Source of the DNA: Pseudomonadota bacterium
GTDB taxonomy: Bacteria; Pseudomonadota; Gammaproteobacteria; Steroidobacterales; Steroidobacteraceae
Direction: 5' to 3'
DNA length: 32,887 nucleotides
Assembly: GCA_019352035.1 (NCBI GenBank)
Contig: JABBNZ010000039.1
Coordinates: 1-32,887, forward strand
The notes beneath the pieces are model-generated. The model made no database searches, was not told the origin of the DNA, and was given only the letters and a program-made list of their open reading frames with translations. The translations under genes and the position numbers were made by a program. Positions 8,051 through 15,522 of this stretch are shown piece after piece. How positions within the stretch are numbered: position 1 is the first letter of the stretch; each line of letters begins with the position of its first letter.

Positions 8051-9190
8051 ATGGCTTCGATCCAGCGCATCGTCTCGCCGCTCACGAGGAGCGTTTCCTA
8101 TCGTGCGCAGGTCCGAGTAAAGGGCCGGGCGGCCCAGTAGGCGACCTTCCCGAATCGCAAGGAGGCTGAAGCCTGGGCGGCCTCGATCGAGACCGCGATC
8201 CGCTAGGGCCGGCACTTCCCGCGCGCCGCCGCCAAGCGCACGAGCTTCGATGCGCTCGCCAAGGATTACGCCGAGTCCTCGCCGAATTCGACGAGGTGCA
8301 GCGCGCCGCCCGCACGCTTCAGCTCAACTGGTGGTCCAAGCAGTTTGCCGGCAAGAGCGTCGCCCAGATAACAGCCGATGCCGTCTCGAAAGCGCGCGAC
8401 GCCTGCGGGGCGGAAACCTTCACGCGCGGCAAGCCACGGAAGGACAAGACCGGCGAGATCATCCCGCCCAAGGAATATCGGCGCAGCGGCGCGACCGTCA
8501 ACCGCTACATCGCGACTCTCTCGCGCCTGTTCTCCTTCGCGGTCAAAGAGCGCCGGCTGATCGACCGCAATCCGGTCGGCGACATCCGCCGGAAGAAGGA
8601 GCCGAGGGGCCGCACTCGGTTCCTCTCGGACGAAGAGCGCGCTGCGCTGCTACATGCGTGCGCCAACTCTGAATGGGTGCCACTTCACGCCCTGGTCCTG
8701 CTCGCGATCACGACCGGCGCGCGTCGCGGCGCTGAAATGGGCTGACGTGGATCTCAAGGCCGGCCGCGCAACCATTCACGACACCAAGAACGGAGAGCAG
8801 CGGACGCAGCCGCTCGCGGGCAAGCCGCTGGAAGCCTTGCGCCAGCTCAAACTTCAGAACTCGGCGCGCAGTGAATACCTGTTTCCCTCACCGACGGTGG
8901 TACTCGATCCCGAGACCGGGAAGCCGCAGCTCGATGCGCCCTATGAGCACTTCGACGCGCACTGGTACGCCGCGCTCGAGGCGGCCCGTGATCAGCGACT
9001 TTCGATTCCACGACCGGCGCCACACTACGGTCTCGATGCTCGCCGCGCAGGGCGCATCGCTCCTCGAGATCGCCGACGTGCTCGGACACAAGACGCTGGC
9101 CATGGTGAAGCGCTACTCGCACCTTTCGACCCTCAGCGGTCCTTCCTTCACCAAGGGCGAAGTTCTGTCGCGTACGCAGCTGATCGACAC
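8051..9190 (+). pseudogene. Tyrosine recombinase (phage/island integrase), multiply disrupted
   Basis: Reading across frames restores one integrase. MASIQRIVSPLTRSVSYRAQ starts at 8051; the frame is broken by TAG at 8138-8140 and TAG at 8204-8206, shifts near 8278 into LAEFDEVQRAARTLQLNWW, shifts near 8730 (ITTGARRG, first catalytic Arg, into ALKWADVDL), and shifts again near 8990 into the catalytic C-terminus. That C-terminus has FRFHDRRHTTVSMLAAQGA (HxxR), VLGHKTLAMV and the nucleophile segment KRYSHLS. At least two stops and three frameshifts mean no active enzyme. The right end is approximate: clear homology ends near 9130, and the last frame stays open to 9440. Its place just after tRNA-Lys fits a tRNA-integrated element. 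Confidence 0.93.
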
Positions 9191-9349
9191 TGCCGAACCG
9201 GACGAAGCAAACGAGAGTCCGGCATCGGGTTCGGAGCTGCCTGCCGGATGGTACGTACTGTTTCTCAATGATGTTATGCACCCCTACGTTTCCCCCGAGA
9301 GACTGCAAGAACTCTCGATAGGATGTACGGTGCTCGGCTGCCAGGTTGA

Positions 9350-9625
9350 GGAGCACGTCATGTTGCCGAGGAGGTCCGTGACGGAGGCCTCAAGCCAAAC
9401 CCCGGAAAGACGAAACTCCTCGAATCCCGCAGCGAGGTGATCGCAGGGTGGCACGGCGTGGCTGATGCCCTCCCGGCTGCAGGGCAAGGCGCGCTCGCCG
9501 AGAAGATCTGGCGTTTCATCGGTGGCATGCACCGACCGCTGACGACCGACGAGCAGCTGGTATCGAAGCTCGAGGAGCGGACAGGCACCCGCGAGCGGCA
9601 ACGGCAGGAGGAGCGTACTCGATGA
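9350..9625 (+). pseudogene. Fragment of an accessory gene, possibly a mobilisation-type protein C-terminus
   Basis: The frame opens at 9350 after a stop and reads LKPNPGKTKLLESRSEVIAGWHGVADAL and then ALAEKIWRFIGGMHRPLTTDEQL, ending in a charged Glu/Arg tail. The only start in frame is GTG at 9437, which falls inside the conserved-looking helical segment, so the 5' end appears lost. Similar helical segments occur at C-termini of conjugative relaxase-like proteins, but this match is from memory and weak. It overlaps the next gene by ATGA, suggesting an original operon. Confidence 0.4.
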
Positions 9626-9942
9626 GCCGACGAAGCAACCCGAAGATATTCGGACCGCCGCCTGTTCAAGCGGAGCTACCCATGATCGCCGTTCCGCCCT
9701 CCCTCCCGCCAACGACGGAGCTCGCCACCAAAGCTCAGCTCGTTGCACGATACCCGCATCTGCTCAGCGTCAATCGTGTCACATGGGCGCTCCGATGCCG
9801 CGCGGTGAACGGACTATCGGCCGCTGTCTTCGACTCTCCATGCGGAGAGCTGCTGATTCACGAACCGTCCTTCCTGGCTTGGTTCCTTGGGCTCAGCGGC
9901 CGTGCCAAGCCGCGCGCCTCGCGCAGGGCAGGCGCCGGCTGA
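9622..9942 (+). CDS. Small hypothetical protein of the integrated element
   Basis: 106 aa, function not recognised. The N-terminal third is Pro-rich. The rest (ELATKAQLVARYPHLLSVNRVTWALR, then FDSPCGELLIHEPSFLAWFLG) looks like a compact helical domain with an Arg/Lys tail (KPRASRRAG), as in small DNA-binding accessory proteins of islands. The start ATG overlaps the preceding stop (ATGA), so translation may be coupled. No catalytic motif is visible. Confidence 0.55.
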   Translation: MSRRSNPKIFGPPPVQAELPMIAVPPSLPPTTELATKAQLVARYPHLLSVNRVTWALRCRAVNGLSAAVFDSPCGELLIHEPSFLAWFLGLSGRAKPRASRRAGAG

Positions 9943-10019
9943 TCGGGCCGACAGGGAATGACAAGGGTCCTGCACGGCCCTGCTGAGGCAGCAATCGTGG
10001 TAGTCCGGGCGATGCTTGG

Positions 10020-10044
10020 TCCCAAAATGGGAACATGCTAGCAT
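10020..10044. promoter_or_regulatory. Palindromes in the higBA promoter region
   Basis: Two adjacent inverted repeats lie just before higB: TCCCA-AAA-TGGGA at 10020-10032 and the perfect ATGCTAGCAT at 10035-10044, ending 6 nt before the higB ATG. Toxin-antitoxin operons are usually autorepressed through such palindromes, so these are candidate HigA operators. Confidence 0.5.
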
Positions 10045-10050
10045 TTCCGG

Positions 10051-10392
10051 ATGAGGATCATTGCCCGCAGTACGCTCAAGCGGTTCCTAGCATCGCAGAG
10101 CGGGCGCAGCGGGCGGGGGGCTCTCAAAGGGGCTCTGGATGCATGGTTGGACGAAGTCCGGAGAGCCGAATGGACGAACATGGCGGCGGTGAAACAGCTG
10201 TACCGGTCGGCGAGCGTGGTATCGGCAGACCGCGTTGTGTTCAATATCAAGGGGAATGATTATCGGCTGGTGACCGCCATGGATTTCGAGAAACGCATTG
10301 TTTGGATCAAGTGGATCGGTACCCACTCCGAATACGACCGCATTGACGTAAAGACAGTAGCTTATGAAAGACCTAAGACCGATCCGGAGTGA
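10051..10392 (+). CDS. higB: HigB-type toxin, mRNA interferase of a type II TA system
   Basis: 113 aa. RelE-fold HigB family features are visible: the N-terminal MRIIARSTLKRFL, a helical middle with TNMAAVKQLYRSASVV, RVVFNIKGNDYRLVTAMDF and the C-terminal IVWIKWIGTHSEYDRID strand with basic and His residues typical of the active surface. Members cleave ribosome-bound mRNA until neutralised by HigA. The reading frame is intact and overlaps the antitoxin by 29 nt. In the higBA family the toxin precedes the antitoxin, as here. It sits in an otherwise decaying integrated element, and such modules often persist because losing them is costly. Confidence 0.93.
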   Translation: MRIIARSTLKRFLASQSGRSGRGALKGALDAWLDEVRRAEWTNMAAVKQLYRSASVVSADRVVFNIKGNDYRLVTAMDFEKRIVWIKWIGTHSEYDRIDVKTVAYERPKTDPE

Positions 10393-10741
10393 AAGGGACT
10401 ACGAGCACGCGCTCGCAGAGGTCGAAGAGCTCTGGGGCGCAAAGGCCGGCACGCCCAAAGGCGACCGCCTCGACATCCTTGCGACTCTCATCGAGGCCTA
10501 CGAGACCGAGCACTATCCGATGGACCCGCCGGACCCAATCGAGGCGATCAAGTTTCGGATGGAACAGCAAGGGCTGACCCGCAAGGACCTAGAAGAGATC
10601 CTGGGCACTCGGACCCGTGTCTCGGAGGTGCTCAATCGCAAGCGCGGCCTGTCCATCAATATGATTCGCGCATTGCACGACAAGCTTGGAATCTCCGCAG
10701 AGATTCTCATTCGGTCAATTCGTGGGCCGAAGACCGTCTGA
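10364..10741 (+). CDS. higA: HigA-type antitoxin, XRE-family HTH protein
   Basis: 125 aa. The N-terminal half (DYEHALAEVEELWGAKAGTPKGDRLDILATLIEAYE, broken in the middle by the GTPKGDRL turn) is the family toxin-binding region. The C-terminal half is an XRE helix-turn-helix: IKFRMEQQGLTRKDLEEILG, then VSEVLNRKRGLSINMIRALHDKLGI. It should neutralise HigB and repress the operon through palindromes ahead of higB. The start lies within higB (29-nt overlap), so synthesis is coupled. The frame is intact. Confidence 0.94.
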   Translation: MKDLRPIRSERDYEHALAEVEELWGAKAGTPKGDRLDILATLIEAYETEHYPMDPPDPIEAIKFRMEQQGLTRKDLEEILGTRTRVSEVLNRKRGLSINMIRALHDKLGISAEILIRSIRGPKTV

Positions 10742-10808
10742 GCTTCCTCGTGGCCAGTGCAAGCGCTAAGGACCGCATCAGGGATTAGCCTAAAGCGAGG
10801 CGGAAGAC

Positions 10809-11127
10809 ATGAGTAAAGAAGCGCAATCTGTTCGATGAGCTGATGGAAGGGTTTGACGCCCTGGCTGATCAGCGTGCTGGCAAGCGAACGCTTCGGACGC
10901 ATGCTTTGAAACCGAAGCCAGCGCCGAAGATCCGCGCTGACGAACTCACGAAAGTCCGGGAGGACATGAAGCTCTCCCGCAGCCTTTTCGCACGGTACCT
11001 GCGCACCAACGTCCGCACGCTGGAAAATTGGGAGCAGGGCCGGGCCAAGCCCAACGCGCAAGCGGCGCTGCTCATTCGCCTCGTGCAGCGCTATCCCGAT
11101 ACCGTACGCCGTCTCGCGGAGATCTAA
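10809..11127 (+). pseudogene. NadS-like XRE antitoxin gene, frameshifted near its start
   Basis: The body, from the internal ATG at 10843 (MEGFDALADQRAGKRTLRTH), has an intact XRE domain: LTKVREDMKLSRSLFARYLR, then RTLENWEQGRAKPNAQAALL and LVQRYPDTVRRLAEI, which matches NadS-type antitoxins closely. The natural start appears to be ATG 10809 (after CGGAAG): MSKEA and then, with one base removed, RNLFDELMEGFDAL. As it stands that frame hits TGA at once, so the gene has a one-base shift within the first ten codons. Translation from 10843 could still yield a 94-aa protein lacking about 11 residues. No cognate RelE/HigB-like toxin lies directly beside it, so it is an orphan. Confidence 0.75.
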
Positions 11128-11714
11128 AGACGTCGCAACACGCGCCTTGCTGCCCGTTTGCGTCCAGCGTTCCATAGCGTCCGGGCGCGTCGTGCTGTGT
11201 TGACGTTGCGCTGTACGCAGCGCGTGCGGACGCGACTCAGGTTGCCGGAACAGCTCCCGGAAACCCTTGCATCGAGTGATGCCCTCGGGGATTGGTACGT
11301 TCATCTCGTGCGTTTTGGCCGCTCCGAGTTCGCCATGGCGACGAGCGAGCGCTGCCTGCTCACGATGCTGCTCCCTGCGCGCGAGCTGCATCGCCAGCTC
11401 GTTCACACGGATGACGCGGCCAGCCTGCGAGGCTGCGAGTCTGCGTTCAATTGAAGCGTGAAACTCGCGCATCAACTCCTGAAGCCAATGGCCCGTTTTC
11501 TCAATCGTCTCGGTAAACAGCTCGGCAGTTGTCGGAGCGACCGCGTCCGCAGTGCGGATCAATACGTAGTCACACCGTCCCGGTCTGTACGCACGGATAC
11601 GGATAGCGATCCAGACAGGGAGGGTGCCGAATGGCAGCCTGGTGGTGTCCGAATCACCCACGTCGCCCGCTTCAGATCATTGTTTTGGGAAAGATGTAAA
11701 GAGAGAGTACGCCA
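11128..11714. other. Unassigned stretch at the end of the integrated element
   Basis: On the minus strand a frame stays open from 11661 leftwards. Its first 130 codons or so (VWIAIRIRAYRPGRCDYVLI, later TIEKTGHWLQELMREFHASI) have fairly natural codon use, but it then runs antisense through the NadS-like gene, so it is at most a truncated remnant. I do not recognise it. The plus-strand frame at 11158-11454 overlaps it and is no more convincing. Confidence 0.3.
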
Positions 11715-11981
11715 ATGAATGCGCCTTCGAGCACCTCCGAAATTGACCATGCCCCCCAGGTCGGCGCGGCTGATCCGGAGCGCCAAAACTCGCCCGTCCA
11801 GACCGACCCCGGACAGTCATTCGAGCTGCTGCGCGAGCAGGTCGGCGACGAGTCCGCCGGGTGCTACTTCAATGACCTGCGATACGACGAAGGCAGCCAT
11901 GTGCTGAGCGGCAGCACCTACCTGCGCTGCGAGCAGGGAGTCTGGGTGGAGGCCGGTACTCAGGCTCCCGTCTCGCCTTAG
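11715..11981 (+). CDS. Small hypothetical protein, DUF1496-like Cys-containing motif
   Basis: 88 aa. The N-terminal 35 residues look disordered. The C-terminal half reads ESAGCYFNDLRYDEGSHVLS and then STYLRCEQGVWVEAGT, resembling the small DUF1496-type beta proteins (C-Y-x-x-x-x-Y-x-x-G-S ... C). Function unknown. AAGAGAGAG lies 7 nt before the ATG. It lies between the integrated element and the stress cluster, and I cannot tell which it belongs to. Confidence 0.6.
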   Translation: MNAPSSTSEIDHAPQVGAADPERQNSPVQTDPGQSFELLREQVGDESAGCYFNDLRYDEGSHVLSGSTYLRCEQGVWVEAGTQAPVSP

Positions 11982-11993
11982 CCGGGGACGCGA

Positions 11994-12239
11994 ATGAGGA
12001 TTCTCTTGGGAAGCGACGGTTTTCGGTGCGCACTTGCCGCTACGCGCTTCGTCTGCGAGTCTGCTCAACCCGGGCATCGAGTGGACGTGCCGCATGCGCC
12101 GCCGCTGGTCGTCCCGCAGGGAGCCGCTGCACCGCGCCGGGAGCCGGAAGGCCTGCACGGCCCACCGCTCGGCAGCGTCGCGCGGCTGGCGGCCCATTAT
12201 GCGCCGTGCTCCGCTCTACGGGTGCGGGTCTCACTGTAG
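11994..12239 (+). pseudogene. Universal stress protein, N-terminal remnant
   Basis: The start MRILLGSDGF followed by RCALAATRFVCESAQPGHRV and a PLVV strand is the first beta-alpha-beta unit of a UspA domain. Several positions expected to be hydrophobic in strand 2 read Pro or Ala (VDVPHAPPLVV against a typical VDVLHVLPLVV), and after about residue 60 no homology remains. An in-frame stop ends it at 12237-12239. It lacks the nucleotide-binding half. A C-terminal USP remnant lies 2.1 kb downstream at 14310-14610, so the two may once have been one gene. Confidence 0.7.
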
Positions 12240-12268
12240 GCGGGCTTTGACCCGAGGAGGGTACGCGG

Positions 12269-12745
12269 ATGAACGTTGGACAGGTCTGCAGCCGTGAGGT
12301 GTACATCTTCAGGGCCGACGAGCCTTTGGCGAATGCCGCGGCGGAGATGATGAAGCGCCAGGTCGGAGCGATCGTCGTCGTCGAGCCTGAGCCGGACCGC
12401 GTCCGGCCTGTCGGCATCGTGACGGATCGTGACATCATTCGCGGCCAGGTTTCGCTCAAGAAGGACCTGCCGAGCCTCACTCTCCGCGACGTCATGACGA
12501 GCGCGCCTCTGACGGTTTCTGAAACGTCCGGCATCGCGGAGGCCATCGAGCACCTGGGAGCGCGAGGCGTACGCAGGGCGCCGGTGGTGAACGACCTCGG
12601 CGATCTCGTCGGCATCGTCTCGCTCGATGATCTGCTGCCGATCGTTGCCGAGGAGCTCGGTGCGCTTGCACGCCTGGTGGGCAGCCAGGCACGGCGGGAA
12701 GGTGCCTCCGCACAGCCGCCCGCCGACAGCTCGCCCAGCGCCTGA
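12269..12745 (+). CDS. CBS-domain pair protein
   Basis: 158 aa with two CBS motifs and nothing else: CBS1 at about 5-60 (REVYIFRADEPLANAAAEMM, then RPVGIVTDRDIIRG) and CBS2 at about 73-130 (LRDVMTSAPLTVSETSGIAE, then GVRRAPVVNDLGDLVGIVSLDD). Such stand-alone pairs bind adenosine nucleotides and act as energy sensors; the ligand here is unknown. A strong GAGGAGG lies 8 nt before the ATG. It is followed by archease after 24 nt on the same strand, so the three genes CBS-archease-capA form a likely operon. Confidence 0.93.
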   Translation: MNVGQVCSREVYIFRADEPLANAAAEMMKRQVGAIVVVEPEPDRVRPVGIVTDRDIIRGQVSLKKDLPSLTLRDVMTSAPLTVSETSGIAEAIEHLGARGVRRAPVVNDLGDLVGIVSLDDLLPIVAEELGALARLVGSQARREGASAQPPADSSPSA

Positions 12746-12769
12746 GATGGCGCTCAGGGCTCTCGAGTC

Positions 12770-13186
12770 ATGAGCGGGCATTGGGAGCACTTCGCCCATG
12801 GGGCCGACATCGGGGTTCGAGGAGTCGGTGCGACGCGAGAGGAGGCTTTCGAGCAGGCAGCGCTCGCGATGATGGCGGTGGTCGTTGATCCACATGCCGT
12901 TCGACCGACTGAGCGGGTGGATGTCGAATGCGAGGCGTCGGACGATGAGCTGTTTCTCGCCGAGTGGCTGAACAGCCTCGTGTACGAGACGTCCTCGCGC
13001 CACATGCTCTTTTCCCGCTTCTCGGTTCGCTTCGAGGGCCCGCGGCTCCACGGTGCGGCTTGGGGGGAACCGGTCGATCGCGAGCGCCACCGGCCGGCGG
13101 TGGAAGTAAAAGGGGCAACGTACACCGCGCTGCGCGTGACGAGCGAAGGCGGTAAGTGGCTGGCGCAGACGGTGGTCGATGTCTGA
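12770..13186 (+). CDS. Archease, RtcB activation factor
   Basis: 138 aa, full length for the family. Signatures are WEHFAHGADIGVRGVGATRE near the N-terminus with the metal-binding Asp (D13), DDELFLAEWLNSLVYE in the middle and VEVKGATYTALRV near the end. Archease speeds guanylylation of RtcB and allows multiple turnover in RNA ligation. The rtcB gene is 2.3 kb downstream on the same strand rather than adjacent, separated by capA and gene remnants. The stop overlaps the next gene start by 8 nt. Confidence 0.93.
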   Translation: MSGHWEHFAHGADIGVRGVGATREEAFEQAALAMMAVVVDPHAVRPTERVDVECEASDDELFLAEWLNSLVYETSSRHMLFSRFSVRFEGPRLHGAAWGEPVDRERHRPAVEVKGATYTALRVTSEGGKWLAQTVVDV

Positions 13187-14357
13187 AGCCCCGCCGCCTC
13201 GCGAAAGCGTCATGCTGTTCCTGAGCGGCGATGTCATGACCGGACGGGGAATCGACCAAATTCTACCGAATCCCAGCGATCCGCGGCTCTTCGAGTCCTG
13301 CGTGCGGTCCGCCGTCGACTACGTCCGGCTGGCCGAGAGAGCGTCCGGCTCGATTCCACGGCGCGTCAAGTTCAATTATCTGTGGGGCGATGCCAGCGAC
13401 ATATGGAGCATGCACAAACCCGATGTGCGGATCATCAACCTGGAAACCGCGATCACGGCGAGCCAGGATGCGGATCCCGACAAGGACATTCATTACCGCA
13501 TGCATCCGGCAAACGTTCCGTGTCTGACCGCCGCGGGAATCGACTGTTGTGTGCTGGCCAATAACCACGTGCTCGACTGGGGACGGAAAGGACTCGAGGA
13601 CACGCTGGGCGCCCTCCATGCGGCCGGAATCAGGACTGCAGGTGCGGGCCGAAACGAAGCCGAGGCTTCTTCTCCGGCCGTGATCGCGATGCCGCGGGGC
13701 AGGCTGCTCGTGTACGGCTTCGCCCTCGCGAGCAGCGGAGTGCCCGGGGCCTGGGGCGCGACGCGGGCCGTCGCGGGAGTCAATTGGCTCGCCGACCCGT
13801 CGATTCGCTCCGTGGAAGCGGTTCGCCAGCGGATCGAGCGTGACCGGCGCGCCGGCGACCTCGTCGTCCTCTCCCTCCACTGGGGGGGTAACTGGGGATA
13901 CGGGATCTCTCCGTCCGAGCGCGAGTTCGCGCACCACCTCATCGACAGCGCCGGGGTCGATCTGGTGCACGGTCATTCCTCCCATCATCCCAAGGGCATC
14001 GAGGTCTATCGCGGCAAGACCGTTCTCTACGGCTGCGGGGATCTGCTGAACGACTACGAGGGAATCCACGGTTACGAATCCTTCAGGCCCGAGCTGGCCC
14101 TGATGTATTTCCCCGTGATCGACACCTGTAGCGGCGAGCTTGCGGCTCTGACCCTGGTGCCTGTGCGTACGAGGCGGTTTCAACTGCAGAGGGCATCCGC
14201 GGAGGAGACTGCCTGGCTTGCGGCCATGATGGATCGGGAGTGCCGCAGGTTAGGGGCCTGCGTGGTGGGACATCGCAACGGTGCGCTGGGGGTCGACTGG
14301 GCCGGACGGTGCTATCGCGCGCAGCTTGTCCTCCCGCGGCGAGTCGAGCATTCGTGA
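13179..14357 (+). CDS. CapA-family protein (PGA synthesis/metallophosphatase-like fold)
   Basis: 392 aa. The motifs of the CapA superfamily are in order: LFLSGDVMTGRGID (first metal-binding strand), IINLETAIT, CCVLANNHVLDWG, LVVLSLHWGGNWGYG and LVHGHSSHHPKGIEVY. Members are calcineurin-like phosphoesterases linked to poly-gamma-glutamate in Bacillus; the role in this setting is unknown. No signal peptide is visible. It overlaps archease by 8 nt and is co-transcribed with it. The last 18 residues or so (from about AGRCYRAQLVL) lie over the start of a USP remnant in another frame, so the native C-terminus may have been replaced by recombination. Confidence 0.9.
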   Translation: MSEAPPPRESVMLFLSGDVMTGRGIDQILPNPSDPRLFESCVRSAVDYVRLAERASGSIPRRVKFNYLWGDASDIWSMHKPDVRIINLETAITASQDADPDKDIHYRMHPANVPCLTAAGIDCCVLANNHVLDWGRKGLEDTLGALHAAGIRTAGAGRNEAEASSPAVIAMPRGRLLVYGFALASSGVPGAWGATRAVAGVNWLADPSIRSVEAVRQRIERDRRAGDLVVLSLHWGGNWGYGISPSEREFAHHLIDSAGVDLVHGHSSHHPKGIEVYRGKTVLYGCGDLLNDYEGIHGYESFRPELALMYFPVIDTCSGELAALTLVPVRTRRFQLQRASAEETAWLAAMMDRECRRLGACVVGHRNGALGVDWAGRCYRAQLVLPRRVEHS

Positions 14358-14610
14358 GGCCAAGGCGGCAGTGCGCTCGGCGGGCATCGAGGTCGACGAC
14401 AGGCTGATCGAAGCGATCGATGGGCACGCCGGCCACATCGTCGGCGCCGAGGCGAATGATCGGACGCCCAAGCTCATCGTGTGCGGCACGCACGGGAGGC
14501 GCGGCCCAAAGCGCCTGCTCATGGGCAGCGACGCCGAGTACATCGTGCGCCACAGTCCCGTGCCGGGTCCTCCTCGTTCGCGGATCGTCACGGCAGGCCT
14601 CGCCCCTCTC
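14310..14610 (+). pseudogene. Universal stress protein, C-terminal remnant with frameshift
   Basis: In the frame that overlaps the end of the capA-like gene, RGESSIREAKAAVRSAGIEV is a USP helix, followed by PKLIVCGTHGRRGPKRLLMG and SDAEYIVRHSPVP, which includes the nucleotide-binding G-x2-G-x9-GS loop. After SPVP one extra G near 14565-14567 moves the expected last strand VLLVRG into the next frame. There is no start codon or N-terminal half. It ends close to a nicotinate phosphoribosyltransferase stub. Confidence 0.85.
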
Positions 14611-14657
14611 GGTAAGCATCGCTACATGGGTCGAGGCTCCAAGGAGCAGCTGGCCGC

Positions 14658-14722
14658 ATGAAATCCGTGAGTGCGGCGCTACTGACCGATTTCTACCAGC
14701 TCACGATAGCTTCAGGCTCACG
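14658..14722 (+). pseudogene. Nicotinate phosphoribosyltransferase, N-terminal stub
   Basis: Only about 20 codons remain: MKSVSAALLTDFYQLTIASG matches the conserved N-terminus of NAPRTase (ALLTDFYQLTM), the enzyme that makes NAD from nicotinate. After that the frame continues into unrelated sequence and stops at 14841-14843. Its ATG overlaps the stop of the frame that carries the USP remnant (ATGA), the layout of an operon in which the two genes were once neighbours. The lost 3' part suggests a deletion. Confidence 0.7.
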
Positions 14723-14862
14723 CGAGCTGAGCTCGTTGCCTGCGGATGCACGCGAGCTCAGTGACGGCCGGACATCCTATCAGGTACGCATTTCGGACGG
14801 GCTTCGCAGGCTTGCGGGGCAGTTGGACGCGCGTACGTCCTGAAGTCAGGCCCCGGCCCGTC

Positions 14863-15288
14863 TCAGCGCAAGCGCTGCGCTGCGACAGGGTTGTCGAGCG
14901 CAAGCTCCTCCACGAGAGCGCTCTCGTCTGCGGGCGTCCCCTCGTCCCCTTCGGCCGCGTCCTCGGTGCCCTTCTCGCCTTCTACCTCCTGCGCCCGCAA
15001 CGTTTGCATGGGCTCAGCCCAATCGGTACCGGACATGTCCGTCTCCGAATATCCGAGGTCGTCACGCTGCACGTCGTCCACCGGTCCTGTCCAGTCCTCG
15101 GGAGGCTCAGCGAACGCGAGCGCCAGCCCAGTCCAGGTCTCGAGATCTATCTGATCGAGGTCGCCATCGAACGTCTGGGTCTCAATCGTGCGCGAATTCG
15201 GGTCGCAACCGATGACTTGAAAGATCTCGCCCTTGTCCGAGCGCGTATACCACTGGCCGATACGCGCGCGGCCTACACCGGTATTCAT
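14863..15288 (-). CDS. DUF6763-like acidic small protein
   Basis: 141 aa. It begins MNTGVGRARIGQWYTRSDKG and continues EIFQVIGCDPNSRTIETQTF, FDGDLDQIDLETWTGLAL and PPEDWTGPVDDVQRDDLGYS, the pattern of a conserved family of unknown function (DUF6763 as I recall it). The C-terminal 45 residues are Glu/Ala-rich and low in complexity. I chose ATG 15286-15288, which has GGGAG about 7 nt upstream; an in-frame ATG 24 nt further upstream is less likely. It is divergent from rtcB, with about 230 nt between the starts. Confidence 0.85.
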   Translation of the reverse strand: MNTGVGRARIGQWYTRSDKGEIFQVIGCDPNSRTIETQTFDGDLDQIDLETWTGLALAFAEPPEDWTGPVDDVQRDDLGYSETDMSGTDWAEPMQTLRAQEVEGEKGTEDAAEGDEGTPADESALVEELALDNPVAAQRLR

Positions 15289-15522
15289 GATCGGCTCCCG
15301 CAATGAATCCACGCCGAGCGTGCGCGAAACGGGCGGGCAACGAAATCAGGGTTATTGCGGATTCGTGCGCGCTTGCGCCGTCACTCGTTCAGCTGGCGCG
15401 AGAGACTCGGTCGATCAGGCTCCCAAGACAGCGCGCCGGGTAATGCGTATTGATTGCGCAGGCGGTCCGCGCAGATGCTCTCCCTGAGCCTCATTAGATG
15501 ATGGTAGCGACGGGTGAGAACC

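Noticed and set aside
10513-11661. Minus-strand open frame of 382 codons
   Set aside because: Most of it runs antisense through higA and the NadS-like gene; only the first third has natural codon use and it matches nothing known. Kept only as a note in the 11128-11714 entry.
12155-12170. CCTGCACGGCCCACCG, similar to the tRNA-Lys 3' end CCTACACGGCCCACCA
   Set aside because: 14 of 16 bases match, but it falls within the coding-like part of the USP remnant and is short; chance is likely. It is not strong enough to call the right attachment site of the element.
15313-15513. Possible sigma-54 promoter ahead of rtcB
   Set aside because: No TGGCAC-N5-TTGC element is present, and no rtcR gene lies nearby, so the E. 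coli mode of control is not supported.
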